Below, one piece after another: positions 10,397-22,095 of a DNA stretch of 64,000 bases (position 1 is the first letter of the stretch; each line of letters starts with the position of its first letter). Source of the DNA: Mucidula mucida (Eukaryota; Basidiomycota; Agaricomycetes; Agaricales; Physalacriaceae). The stretch covers positions 62,001 through 126,000 of the forward strand of contig JADNYV010000028.1 of NCBI GenBank assembly GCA_015501055.1. The letters run 5' to 3'. A model generated the notes under the pieces. That model was not told where the DNA came from. It saw only the letters and a list, made by a program, of their open reading frames with translations, and searched no databases. The position numbers and the translations under genes were made by a program.

Positions 10397-11439
10397 CTAC
10401 ACCCACTCTCTGGGATTTTTTACAACGTCGACAAGCTTGGCCTCCTCCGAGGTGGATCATCCGCCATGTCTGTCATGTATTCCCATCGCACGGTCTCCGG
10501 CAAGCTCATGAGAATACTCTCTATTCGCGCACCGGGAGCCATCAACCCGAACTTTGTCCCGCGGTCAATCATCAAGTTGAATTCGGCGTAGCGACCACGG
10601 CGGATGAGCTGCCATCGACGCTGACGAGGCGTCCAAGGCATTTTGCAGCGCTTTTCTAAGATGGGAACATAGGCGGGCACGAACGCGTTGCCCATGTCCT
10701 TTATAAAGTCGAAAATCTCGTCTGCGGTAAACGGCCGGGGAGAGTTTGAAGATAAGCGTTTGTGAGGCTCGGCAGTGAGATCGTCAAAGAAGACGCCGCC
10801 GATGCCACGCCCCTCTTGGCGATGTGGGATGTAAAAGTACTCGTCGCACCATTTCTTGAACGCGGGAAAGAGCTGCTCGCCGTGGGGGTCTGCAGCATTC
10901 TTGAGTGTCTGATGGAAATGGGTCGCATCCTCCTCGAAGAGATAGACAGGCGTCAAGTCTGCGCCGCCGCCGAACCACCACGCCAATACCTTGGGCGGCT
11001 CGTCGGATGTGGCGTCGACGGGCTCGGTGACCTCAAAGTAGCGAAAGTTTGCGTGGGACGTGGGGGCGTTGGGGTTGCGCGGGTGGATGACGAGGCTCAC
11101 GCCCGTGGCAAAGTAGGGCAGACCCTCGCCGTTCTCGGGAGTCGGGAGGGACGCGTGCTCTGCTCGCATCTGCTGGACAGCCGCGGGCGGGAGCGTGCCG
11201 TGCACGACGGAGACATTGACGCCCGCCTTTTCTAGCAGGGTCGTAGGCTCGCTGCCGTCGTCGGCTGGGGGCGCGGCGAATACGCAGGATATGCCGTACC
11301 CGCCGTCGTTGGCGCGCGTCCAACTGTCGGGTTTGAAGGACGGCCCGGCGGCATCGAGGCCTTCGAGGGCGGCGACGATGTTGCTTTGGAGTTGGAGAAC
11401 GAGTTGTTCGGCGCGTTTACGCATCGGTTGGGGAGTCAT
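10397..11439 (-). CDS. HEM13: Coproporphyrinogen III oxidase (oxygen-dependent)
   Basis: Heme pathway enzyme that oxidatively decarboxylates coproporphyrinogen III to protoporphyrinogen IX. The single-exon frame shows GGYGISCVFA, VNVSVVHGTLP, FATGVSLVIHPRNP, THANFRYFE-type TSHANFRYFEV, WWFGGGADLTP, HFHQTLKNA, YFYIPHRQEGRGIGGVFFDD, FVPAYVPILEKR and RGRYAEFNLMIDRGTKFGL, all hallmark blocks. As read, the frame runs into RRRPSLSTL and stops at 10420. One base further on, the sequence reads SEEAKLVDVVKNPREWV-stop, ending at 10397, which is the usual C-terminus. So a C is missing near 10456 (CCC read as CC). I give the longer span. About 340 residues is the normal length. Confidence 0.93.
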
Positions 11440-11765
11440 GGTGGCGAGTTGGATGGGCGATCGAGCAAGATATAGCTCGGTGGCAGTCTAGAAGCGTGCG
11501 AGCATACGCGACCCCGGGTCTAGAAGACCGCGACCTCCACCTGGACTTGGGCGCGTAGGCTAGCTCTTTTCTTTGGACTGGTTCTCTGTCAACTACATCC
11601 TACATACGCTTGAGCTTCAAAATCTTAGCAATAGCATATCAGGTGATCATCAATGTGGCCACAATTCAATGGGCTGAGACGAGACATTACTGCTTGCTAC
11701 AAACACCCATCTGTGAGTCTCATAATGCGCTTTACATCCTGCTCGAGCTAATGATATCCCAGATT

Positions 11766-12516
11766 ATGAGCACCGAGAAACCCCGCGACGCGTCTTACGC
11801 GAAAGTCGTGAAGGAGGCTCTAGATCTCTTCCGCACCAACGAGCGCGCCTACCTCTTAACCTACAAGAGTCCCAAATCCGAATACGCCGATAGACCGGGC
11901 TGGTACTACGCCGCGCACATGAGCTACTACGCCGAGGTGCTTTTCGTCTTGAAGGGCGTCAAGCCCTGTGTGCTCTTCGCCTCTGGCGACCAAGCTCATA
12001 CTCAGACATCATCGACACCTGTCTCAAACCCATTATAGAGCAGTTTGACCTGCTTTCGTATGGATTCCGGCTGCAGCAAATCACCCATCCTCTGCCTACC
12101 ACAGCTCACGCCGGCTTCCAGAACGGGTGGGTCCTCGCAGATACACATAGCGATAAATGGGATACCGTGCAGCAAGTCCTTCTCCGTCCGTACCCAAATC
12201 CACCAGTGCCGGAAGCCCTAATTGGAGATGCACTCGGATATCCGAGTCGCAAAGGACCGTGTGCTGTGAGCTACATTGACGAGACAGAGCGGCAGTACTT
12301 GAGGAAGCACGTCAACAACGACGTCTGCTGTGTTGACTCACTTGAGTTCTTCTGTGTAACTGGGGGTCAGCCGAGTATATGGCCATCCTGCGCCACTTTA
12401 TCAGGTACAAGGAGGCGATGCAAGAGGTTGGGCGGACGGCGATTTTGGACACGGCGAGGCATCCGGCGTTGGCTCAGTGGTTGACGCTGATGAGGATGCA
12501 CCTTGGCATTGCGTAG
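11766..12516 (+). CDS. Conserved-looking hypothetical protein, frame broken twice
   Basis: About 250 residues with even, folded-protein composition and no signal peptide or membrane segment. I do not recognise the family. Recognisable stretches are WYYAAHMSYYAEVLFVLKG, SDIIDTCLKPIIEQFD, GFQNGWVLADTHSDKWD, GPCAVSYIDETERQYLRKH and ILRHFIRYKEAMQEVGR, ending MRMHLGIA-stop. The frame shifts near 11998 (one T short in a CATTAC context) and near 12366 (a G5 run that would need six Gs to read VTGGSAEYM). Both are single-base losses in runs, so one gene seems likely. It appears intron-less. The start at 11766 is chosen for context; an in-frame ATG lies at 11751. It converges with VPS25, with 77 bp between stop codons. 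Confidence 0.55.
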
Positions 12517-12593
12517 TTGTGTATCATGTACAAATAGTAAAAACTGTACCATATAACTCGTCTGTATTCATTTGCCGGTGGGAGCAAAGAATC

Positions 12594-13345
12594 TCACTCC
12601 CTCCCCATCTGCCACAGCAATATCTGAGCCTGGTTGGTCTTTGATAGGACGTTGATAGCTTTCCGCAGCAAGGGAAGCGGAATACCAGATAGTGGCGACT
12701 CGACTGGCGGATCTGTGATATCGTAGAATGTCATGATTGTGTTGAGCTGGCCGGTGCTCGTAGCCTGGATCGTAATCAGCGGCGCGCACGAGCGAATCGC
12801 AAACGACACACGTACCCATTCATGCAGCGTCTCGGCCCATTCCTCCGGAAGGCGCCAGTATAGCAGCACAGCGCGGGTCTGCTTCGCCGGGTCGTAGACC
12901 GCCACGTTCTTCGCTACCATGAGAGATAGGATGTGCTCCAGGTACTGTGGCAGGACTTTGCCTGTGAGGACGGTCAATATACTTTTAATGTGCAAGCAGA
13001 GATGAACGTACGGTTTATGCGCTGGTTCTTCAACACCTCGTCCCAGTCATTGCCCGATGTCTCCGCATCTTCAACTCTCAGGTAGAACAGCCTGCGATGC
13101 CGTGCATATCCCAGAATCAGCTTAATCCATTGGTCGGTGAATGATGTCGACGTTGATGGATTCGGTTGCTGCCTGGACCCCTCTCGTCAGCTTAGATTCG
13201 CAATCAGACAGCCTGTACGAACGTGAAGAAGGGCGGCGCAGAATGTATGGATGGTAATAGGAATCCTACGCGTCAATAGTCAGATTGCGCATTCCTTTTC
13301 GTCGCTTGTCGTACCAGAAGGTGTGGTATGAGTTGAGAGCGCCAT
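12594..13345 (-). CDS. VPS25: ESCRT-II subunit Vps25
   Basis: ESCRT-II component that bridges Vps22/Vps36 to the ESCRT-III protein Vps20 in multivesicular-body sorting. Exons join to give MALSTHTTPSG, LPSIHSAPPFFTFQPNPST, FTDQWIKLILGYARHRRLFYLR, NDWDEVLKNQRINRKV (first winged helix), then YWRLPEEWAETLHEWV, TGQLNTIMTFYDI and PLLRKAINVLSKTNQAQI (second winged helix). PPFFTxQPN..T and the EEWAETLHEW block are family hallmarks. Five exons, introns 45-60 nt; all phases agree. The start at 13345 gives the best N-terminus; an ATG nine bases upstream is out of frame with it. The gene lies only 64 bp downstream of RPT5 on the same strand. Confidence 0.85.
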
Positions 13346-13409
13346 TCGATCATTGTCACAGACGCGTCATAATCTTATCGGACATTCACAAACAAACACA
13401 AGTAATAGT

Positions 13410-14981
13410 CTACGCAAAGTACATAAGATCGTTCTTCTTCTTGCTTTGAACTGAATGGAAACGTTAGTCCAACATTGTACAGACAAAGTCATGCTCTCAC
13501 CTTCTGATATACCGCTCAAAAAGTGTTCATGTCCAAGTCTCGTGGCTCCTTCTCTTAACGCAATCATACCCGCTTCAACACAAACAGCCTTCAACTGGGC
13601 AGCGTTGAACTCATCAGTACTCCTTGCCAGCTCTTCAAAGTTCACGTCCGTCGATAGCGTCATTTTACGCGAGTGGATTTCCAGAATACGAGCGCGCGCA
13701 GATTCGTTGGGCAGCGGGAATTCGATCTTGCGGTCAAGGCGACCTGACCGCAAAAGAGCGGGATCGAGAATATCGATACGATTCGTAGCGGCAATGACCT
13801 ACAAGGTTGATGAGCATAGGCTAATGCATGTATAGTTCAAGCTTACTTTAATTCGCTCGTCGCTGCTGAAACCATCCAGTTGGTTTAGCAACTCCAACAT
13901 GGTACGCTGTACTTCACGATCTCCACTCTTGTCCGAATCGAATCGCTTCGTACCGATGGCGTCCAACTCGTCAATAAAGATAATGGCAGGGGCCTTCTGT
14001 TTGGCCAACGCAAACGCGTCCCGTACCAGCTTGGCGCCATCACCGATGAACATCTGCACGAGGGATGGGCCTGCAAGCTTCAAGTAGCAGGCATTCGTCT
14101 GTGCTGCACAAGCACGCGCCAAAAGAGTCTTTCCTGTACCGGGAGGGCCGTACATCAGGCAACCCTTGGGTGGCTTAATACCAAGCGTCTTGAACCGGTC
14201 AGCATGCTCCATCGGCAATACAATAGCCTCTACAAGCTCCTCAATCTGCTTCTCCAGACCACCAATATCAGTATAAGTCTCCGTCGGTCGCTCATCGACT
14301 TCCATAGCTTTGACACGAGAGTCAAATTCAGCGGGGAGTTTGTCGAGAACGAGGTAAGAGTCCTTGTTCACACCAACGAGATCGCCTGGTTGAAGCTCTT
14401 CTGGGGGAACAAGACCAATTAGAGGGAGAAAGACAGTTTGGCGGGTAGAGGTTTTGATGACAGCGCATTTGCCTTTGCGCATAGAGTCCAGGTCTTGGTT
14501 TGCACCATCTTCTTCACCTTCGGGGTCAACATCCAAAATCTAAACAGTTGTTAAATCGAAATTGACTGGATAAATGGAGACTTGCCTCGACGACATTGCC
14601 AACCAGATAGGGCAGAACCTTGTTCTGCTTAATCTTCTCGCCGTTATCGCGGATTTTCTCCTTCATGACCGTCTGTTCGTGCTGTAGTCGTAGAGTCTCC
14701 GAACGCATGACCTAAACTGATGGTAAGTTGAGGCCACAAAACAGAGCGCATATACGCACTTTAATATCGTTGTCTATCAGACGTATCCTCGTCAGAATCT
14801 CATCCGTGCTCAACGCCATTATTTCCTCAGGAATATCGTCCCAAGTTTCCGGCTTGTCCTCCGTTGTGTCCATGGACGCATCCTCAGTCGCCGCTGTTGT
14901 TGGTGGGGATGAGGCCTGCTCTGGTTGCTTCTCTGGGTTTCCCGCAGGCTGATCAGGAGGAGGCGGGGCGGCGGAAGACAT
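13410..14981 (-). CDS. RPT5: 26S proteasome regulatory ATPase Rpt5 (PSMC3)
   Basis: AAA+ ATPase of the 19S base that unfolds substrates and opens the 20S gate. The N-terminus is Pro/Thr-rich, followed by a coiled coil ([17 protein letters not shown]), an OB domain ([28 protein letters not shown]), [17 protein letters not shown], Walker A GPPGTGKT, pore-loop region, Walker [12 protein letters not shown], and second-region arginines in [13 protein letters not shown]. The C-terminal helical part ends [16 protein letters not shown] at 13410-13412. Introns at about 13482, 13800, 14540 and 14712 all keep the frame. The last residues are Tyr-Phe-Ala, so the Tyr of a strict HbYX gate-opening tail is Phe. 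Start at 14981 ([10 protein letters not shown]); a nearby upstream ATG would add five residues. EAF6 diverges 95 bp away. Confidence 0.95.
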
Positions 14982-15076
14982 GATGGCGTGAAGCACAAGT
15001 TACTGTAAGCATACGCGTCAGTGACGCGTACAGCCAGCTCGCAGTCAAACAACCACAAATAGGCCCGGCTTAACTC

Positions 15077-15695
15077 ATGGCTACCGACACCCCCGTCCTC
15101 GACGACAAAGCGCGCTATGAGCAAATCAAGAAAGAGCTCTCCCAGGCTATACCAAAGAAGCGGGCTGTCGATAAGCAGTTGGTCTGTTGATCTCTCAAGA
15201 CTCGACCTCTTATTCACACATTGCAGGCAGCCTTGGAGAGCGAAATATTCAAACTCGAACAACAGTATTTACAAGACACCATGAGCCACAGCGGCGGGAA
15301 CATTGTACACGGTTTTGAAAACTTTCTCAAAAACCAGTCGACGGCGCGTAGAAAGTACGAGGTGCCGGACCACGATAGGATATTCTCTAATAGCAGTGTC
15401 ACTATACAAAAGGTGTGTTTGAGAGTTTGTTTCGCGTCCTTGTCCTTTCTTATGCCAGCAGTCACTTGAGATGACTGGAGATGGCGACGAAGACGATGGC
15501 AAGAGCTCGTCTGGGCCTACCACCGTTACCCTTCGACCGACAACGTCTCACGAGAATAAACTCATACGTGATCGCGAATATTCACGGCGTCGGCGAAACA
15601 AGGAACGAGCCAGTGTTGGCACGGATGGTGATGAGGAAACAACTGCATCGGTCGGTCGTCCTCGAAAGCGGACGCGTCTGAATGACGATGATTAA
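15077..15695 (+). CDS. EAF6: NuA4 histone acetyltransferase subunit Eaf6
   Basis: Small nuclear subunit of NuA4 (and NuA3-type) acetyltransferase complexes. Three exons. Exon 1 gives YEQIKKELSQAIPKKRAVDKQL; exon 2 (from about 15228) AALESEIFKLEQQYLQDT, GNIVHGFENFLK, RRKYEVPDHDRIFSNSSVTIQK, the Eaf6 signature; exon 3 SLEMTGDGDEDDGKSSS and a basic tail (SRRRRNKER, RPRKRTR) ending LNDDD. The coiled coil in exons 1-2 mediates assembly in known homologues. About 170 residues is a normal length. Introns at 15181-15227 and 15414-15462 are in phase. No frame break. Confidence 0.88.
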
Positions 15696-16520
15696 GGTTG
15701 GTTTGCCTGGCTTGAATTTCTTGTCCTTGGCTGACTCGTGGAACAGAGCTGCCTTCTAGATAAGAGATAATGTAACAACATCCGTACGATACTGTACACT
15801 TGATATGGCTTTATGGCGCGCAGACATCTCGTCCGCGAGGACTTCTCGGAGTTTTCTCACTCGTTCCGCGTCCAGCGCCTAGACAGTCGCATCTATTTCG
15901 TTGCTGATTCAACTCTTCAGAGCCCTTCTCCCATAAATCTGCTCATGGAGCATCGCCCTCTCCATTCGGAGTCATTCTTTCGGCGCGTCTCAGGTATCTA
16001 ACGAAAGATATATCCCCAATTTTCTCGATCTGTGCACGGGACGGGACGCCCACTTGTTACACATATTAGGACGAACTTCTTGACGTCTCAGTATCTCGTG
16101 CGGACGGCTTTCTATGTGGCGTGATTGCTATTTCCCTCTGTCTCTGTCCATCTGTTGCCTGGCTAGTTTGTGACGTTTGCTATTCCGCCGGCCTTGTCGC
16201 AATCACAGCTGCATATTGATTTGTCATAGCATCATTTGCCTATGCAACGCCACCTTCCCCGCCACTAGCACTGTAAATAATGATTTATCGGCCCTGGCCT
16301 AACTGGAGCTGGGGTCTTCAGATGATATAGGTGGTGCAAGAAGTGGGGTCGGGATGGTTCGGTGCTTTGTGACCACCATTCTACTTGCCATAAGGTATTT
16401 GGCATGGTCTCCATCGAGTAAGACAGTCGCTTGTCATTTTCCTTGGGCATCGCAAGATCACGATGTATAAAGAGCCATCAAGACTGAAGATGGCCAGACT
16501 TCATCTTCTGTCCCCTCGAA
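15696..16520. promoter_or_regulatory. Upstream region of carboxylesterase 1, with TATA box
   Basis: No gene is seen in about 800 bp. TATAAAG at 16466-16472 lies about 50 bp before the esterase ATG. The region contains CTGTCTCTGTCC-like pyrimidine tracts but nothing I can assign to a known operator. Confidence 0.45.
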
Positions 16521-18846
16521 ATGCGTCTCTTAGTTTCTATTGCTGTCGTCTTACAGGTGTCCATGACTCTTGGATCTCGGCCTCCTCCTCCAGTGGTGAA
16601 GCTAGACGATGCTATCATTACAGGAACGACGGATGGAGTGGTTGATAGATTTCTTGGTATACCCTTTGCAAAGCCACCGTGAGTGGTCCTTTCTCTTCAG
16701 CTCTTGAGGCCAATGGTACTGACACGCTACATTGGACAGAACAGGCGAACGTCGACTCCGACTCCCCGAGGCCATCGATTGCTATACGGAAAATTTCAAC
16801 GCGAGTGCCTTCGGTCCTGCATGTCCACAACAGTCCGGACCCTTTCTTGACGAGGACGGTCTGCCCGCGGAAACGCTTGCTGCGCTGGAACCCTTCAATT
16901 TCTCACTTCCTTCAAACGAAGACTGTCTGTTCTGACTCCTTGTCATGTGTCGCTCACTCTTTTGATGTACTCTCTCAAGGTCTGTCCATCAATATTGTCA
17001 AGCCTGCCAGTGTCGCCGCATTGAGCGAACTCCCTGTCGTTGTCGTATGTTTATGTTCATCTTAAGGCCCCACTGCGAGATGCTGACAGGCATTCAGTGG
17101 ATCTATGGAGGTAAAAAAGACATCTTTTTCCCCTGGACTTGAACTCACAGGCGGCGCTCAATAGGCGGCTTTGAGATCGGCGGTACTGCAAGGTAGGTTC
17201 CTGTCATGCGTATCTAAATTTAATGTAATGATTCCCCGCAGTTACGATGGCGGCATCATCGTTAATCACTCTATTGCACTTGGGGAACCTATCATTCATG
17301 TGTCGATGAATTATCGCCTGTCAGGTATGTGTGCCTGAAAACACGTTTTTCGAAACCTCATCCATTTTCAGCCTTTGGATTCTTGGCGAGTAAGGAAGTG
17401 AAAGAGGCCGGTGTAGGGAATCTTGGCTTGCTAGATCGTGCGTCTAGTAGTCACGAAGCTTCTTCCACAACTCACGTTGTTCGTTCTTGCTCAGAACGAC
17501 TGGCCCTTCGTTGGGTGCAAAAGTACATTCGCGCCTTTGGGGGAAATCCGGACAAGGTGACCATGTGTGTTCTCACTTCGATGGGTTGTTACATTCAGAT
17601 TCATGATAAAATGACAGTTGGGGAGAATCTGCTGGGGCTATCTCGGTTGGATGCCAAATGATAGCGAACGACGGAGACGCTGAGGGCCTCTTCCGAGCTG
17701 GAATTATGCAATCGGGGTCACCGCTTCCCGTTGGCGATTTTGAACATGGCCAGCAATGTGCGATTATTTGCTATTGGTTTCCTCCCACACGTCCTCATTT
17801 ACTTCGACAGACTACGACGACATGGTCGATAGGACAGGATGCAGAGGCTCACCGGATACTTTGGAATGCCTGCGGACCGTCCCGTATGATACCTTCAAGG
17901 CAGCTTCTGACGCTTCTCCATTCTTCCTTGGCTATCAAGTTAGTGCTGTCTCTGCCTTGTCTGTCACAAGATCACTGACTCTTCCATAGGCGCTGATCTT
18001 GGCGTGGATGCCGCGTCCCGATGGAGTGTTCTTGACGGATGATCTGCAGCGTTTGGTACAGCAGGGTAAAGTCGCAAACGTTCCCGTTTTGAGTGGTGTG
18101 TTGATCCCATTTGACGAGTATTGTGACCAGTACTCAAGTTGCATCTGCAAAGGTGACTGCGATGACGAAGGAACCTTGTTCTCTCTCGCACAACGTAATA
18201 TAACGTGAGTTGTGGCAGAATGTTCGGAGGCAATACTGTAACTCATCTGTCGGCAGTACCGACGCAGACCTGAAGGATTATATGCAGACTGTGATGTTCC
18301 CTCTCATACCAGAGGATGACATCAATACGCTCATGAACGTGTATCCTTCATCGCTTGAAGACGGATCACCGTTCGATACCGGCAATGCGAATGCCCTTTA
18401 TCCACAGTTCAAACGACTCGCTGCATTACAAGGCGATCTCATCTTCCAAGGGCCCCGGAGGTTCCTCCTCTCGGCCATATCGGGACAACAGGACGCATAC
18501 AGCTTCGGTACAACTCGTCCTCGTCGATTCCTTTATTCTCTTTAAATCATTCTCTCTAGTACATAAACGATTCAAGCAATTACCCTTCCTGGGCGCCTTT
18601 CATGCTACAGATCTCTTCTTCAATAGCTATGCTCCAGGCGGCGATCTGCAGGACTATATCATTCGTTTTGTCGCCAATTTGGACCCGAATGGGGACACTG
18701 GGATTACCTGGCCGAAATGGACTACCGATTCGCCGAAATTGTTGTCTTTCAACGACGGCTCGGTGCCACAGAATATCACGGAGGACACGTATAGAGAGGA
18801 AGCTATTGATACTTTGAACACGATTCTGTTACAATATCCGCTGTAG
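16521..18846 (+). CDS. Secreted type-B carboxylesterase / lipase, copy 1
   Basis: Alpha/beta-hydrolase of the type-B carboxylesterase family. Signal peptide MRLLVSIAVVLQVSMTLGS, then DGVVDRFLGIPFAKPP, FGPACPQQSG, a NEDCLSINIVKP disulfide region, VVWIYGGGFEIGG (oxyanion hole), VSMNYRLSAFGFLASKEV, RLALRWVQKYIRAFGG and IWGESAGAISVG with the nucleophile Ser. Acid Glu probably lies in DDEGTLFSL, and the His in LGAFHATDLFF. The tail is TGITWPKW..LLSFNDG..NTILLQYPL. There are about a dozen introns and every junction I checked is in phase, so the gene appears intact. It is followed in tandem by a close paralogue with the same intron positions. TATA lies about 50 bp upstream. Natural substrate (lipid, feruloyl or other ester) cannot be told from sequence. 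Confidence 0.88.
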
Positions 18847-19435
18847 CGTGGCATGTACATAGGTGTGTTGTATCCTGAGATCTCGTGCTGTGTCGATGAA
18901 ATTGCCTGTCGATTGCTTGACTAGCTATGTCTTGTACAGCCTTGATCAAATAATGTTTCAGAATACCTCTTGTCCCCGATCCTTGTTCGGTCGCTTGACA
19001 TCCCGCGATGTACACAATGTGTCCCTACTTTCTCAATTCTTTATATTCATGGGCGGGTCTACTAGTAAGTTGTTCCTTGATCCCCTTTGACGCTAACCCG
19101 TCGCCTGAAGGCGCATATCACACGTCAAGGTGGTACAGATCTTGAACTGCAACTCTCTGCACCGTCTCAGGTGGGTTTCCGGAGGCTACTTGGACGGCTG
19201 AAGGCTGTGACATACAATATCGCTGACAAATTCAGTGCATTTCACGAAACTCGTGGACCTCACAGCGGAGAGACGCGTCTTCTGAGCCGCTCTAAGTCTT
19301 TGTCATGATCTACGACGGGCCGATGTTTGAAGCCCGTACTTTGCCTACCCTTGGACATAAGACACAACATATAAGACAGCGTTGAAGTCAATCAGGTTAG
19401 TCTTTGCTCTTCCCCACCTCCCCCGCCGTTATAGC
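18847..19435. promoter_or_regulatory. Spacer between tandem esterases, with TATA box
   Basis: About 590 bp with no gene recognised. TATAAG at 19370-19375 lies about 65 bp before the ATG of the second esterase. Confidence 0.45.
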
Positions 19436-21758
19436 ATGCATCTCAACGTTTTTTCAGTCTTTTTACACGCTGCACTAGTTCACGGAGCGGCACTTCAACT
19501 CCCTCCAGTGGCGAAGCTGGACCATGCTATCGTTATTGGAACGCCAAATGGGACGATTCACAAGTTCCTTGGGATACCTTTTGGACAGGCGCCGTAATAT
19601 CGTTTCTGGCCTGCAGTACTCCATGTCTCACACGAATGCGTAGGACGGGCGATCTTCGCTTTCGACTTCCGCAAGCCGTCGACGCGTACACTGGGACTCT
19701 TAACGCGACCGCGTTTGGACCTGCATGCCCACAGCAGTCCGGAGTGCCGCCAAATACAGACGGTTTACCGGCGGAAGTAGCGGCTCTTTTCTCGTCGTTC
19801 AATGCACCGCTTCCTTCAGACGAAGACTGCGAGTTACTCATTTTTCCCGACTCATCTCTAACATTAAGCCGCTCTTCCAGGTCTGTCGATCAACATTGTC
19901 AAGCCTGCTGACGTCAGACCGCATCAAGGACTTCCTGTCGTAGTGGTATGCTTTTCAAGTCATCTTAAGCCCTGATACTTTGGGCTTGATCATTCTCGTA
20001 CAGTGGATTTATGGAGGTAAAGGCCTCGATTTAGCTCCTAAAGCATGATCTCACAGAGACTGTTCGTGTATGAAAGGTGGATTCGAGTTCGGAGGAACTG
20101 CCGCGTATGCCAATTTTGATGATATTCGCCTATGAGAGTCGCCCAGCTTATTTTAATAGGTTCGACGGAGGCGTCGTTGTTAACCGCTCAATTGAGATGG
20201 GAGAGCCATCATCTACGTGTCTATGAATTATCGTCTCTCGGGCAAGTCTTTACCATCCTGAGAGGAGCTAATCGTCATCCTCTTCCAGCATTTGGATTCT
20301 TAGCAAGCAAGGAGGTGAAGGAAGCCGGTGTAGGCAATCTCGGTTTGCGAGACCGTATGTCGGCCTCCTAATTGACTTTCTGATGTTTGTTTATATGTTA
20401 CTTGTGCCAAGAACGACTAGCCTTGCGGTGGGTTCAAAAGTATATTCACGCGTTTGGCGGTGATCCAACAAAAGTGACAATGTGAGGCGACTTCTTCTTT
20501 CTTCAAAGGTTCAATCTGGTTGATGTGGACATACATAGCTGGGGCCAATCTGCCGGAGCGATTTCAGTTGCAACACAACTGATTGCGAATGACGGAGACT
20601 CTGAAGGACTCTTTCGCGCTGCATTCATGCAATCGGGGTCGCCACTTCCCGTTGGCGACATTGAACATGGCCAGAAATGTGATTTCAAGGTCTTCGTCAG
20701 AGAGTGTGCTCATTTGTCTCTGATAGATTATGATGATCTTCTGAACAAAACAGAATGTGCCGGTGCACCCGATACACTGGCTTGCCTTAGGACGGTTCCT
20801 TACGAGAGTCTCAAGGCAGCCGTTGATACGTCTCCTTTCATTTTCGACTACCAGGTGATAGTACCGTGATAATTTGCGAGTTCGAGCGCTAACCAGCAAG
20901 TAGTCGCTGATTTTGGCATGGATGCCTCGCACAGATGGCCAGTCTTTGACGGATGATGCGCAACGCCTGGTGCAGCAAGGAAAAATTGCTGACGTGCCTG
21001 TTGTTAGCGGTACGTTGCTCTCCTATAGCCATCGTGAATTACGCCAACCTTCGGTGTCAAAGGCGATTGCGATGATGAAGGCACCGTATTTTCGCTCTCC
21101 CAACGGAACGTTACGTGGGTTATTGTCAAAATCTAATAGCCAGAGCTAAACTCTCCGTCTGTGATTAGCACCGACGCTGACATGAAGGAGTATCTGCAAA
21201 CTATCACGTTACCTCTCGTACCGGAGCATGATATTGATTCACTCATGGATGTGTATCCATCATCGCTTGAGGAAGGATCGCCGTTTGATACCGGTAATGC
21301 GAATGCCCTTACGCCTCAGTTCAAACGTCTCGCCGCTTTGCAAGGAGATGTTGTCTTCCAAGGTCCTCGCAGATTCTTCCTCTCTGCGATGTCCGGTAAA
21401 CGGGACATCTACAGCTATGGTACGATTTGCCATTGTATTTTCTCAAACTGGCTAACTTGCGGCGTCTGTAGTACATAGACGTCTGAAGCAAGTGCCCGTC
21501 TTGGGTTCATTCCACGGCAGCGACGTTTCGTTGAATAGCTATGCTCCAGGCGGCGATCTTCAGGACTATCTTATCCGGTTTGTCGCCAACTTGGACCCGA
21601 ATGGAGACACTGGAATTACCTGGCCCAAGTGGACACTCGAGTCGCCGCAGTTGCTTTCCTTCAACGACGGCCCAGTGCCACAAAATATTACAGACGATAC
21701 GTACCGGAAAAAAGCCATTGAAACAGTGAACGCTATCTTGTTGAAGACCCCCGTTTGA
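19436..21758 (+). CDS. Secreted type-B carboxylesterase / lipase, copy 2
   Basis: Paralogue of the upstream esterase with matching intron positions. Signal peptide MHLNVFSVFLHAALVHGAA, then LDHAIVIGTPNGTIHKFLGI, FGPACPQQSG, LSINIVKPADV, VWIYGGGFEFGG, NYRLSAFGFLASKEV, LALRWVQKYIHAFGG and IWGQSAGAISV: the residue before the nucleophile Ser is Gln, not Glu. Catalytic His is in LGSFHGSDV; the end is LLKTPV. Two introns have GC donors at positions where copy 1 has GT: 19829-19880 (GCGAGT) and one opening GCAAGT near 20241 ending at 20287. One base is missing near 20208 (CCC read as CC) in the stretch MGEPIIYVSMNYRL, the same kind of break seen in other genes here. TATA lies about 65 bp upstream. 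Confidence 0.86.
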
Positions 21759-22095
21759 GGGATGTAGTTACTGTTCGTTTGCTTACTTATCAATGCAATG
21801 AACTTTGGAACGTAGGAAGGAAAACACTGATAGAGATGCGAGTGAATCAGAACGTCAGAACGAACTACGGACATGGGTCCCGGGCCCGGCGGCAATTGGC
21901 GGAACATAATCTCGTGATCGCCGCCACTGGCCGAAAGAGGAAGTCTATCAACAATAATTAGGCCAAACAAACGCGTTGTTCGACCACTTCCATCATCTTC
22001 GGTGCCCTAGGCTGCCTGATTTGCCTTGTCTGTGCCCGCTATTTCCCTGCCATCACTCTCTTTGCACAACAGCGCCATTTCTCCTTTTTTCCCCA

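Noticed and set aside
10762..11235. Plus-strand open frame of 157 codons inside HEM13
   Set aside because: It is the antisense of strongly conserved HEM13 blocks in a GC-rich stretch, and its protein has no recognisable feature.
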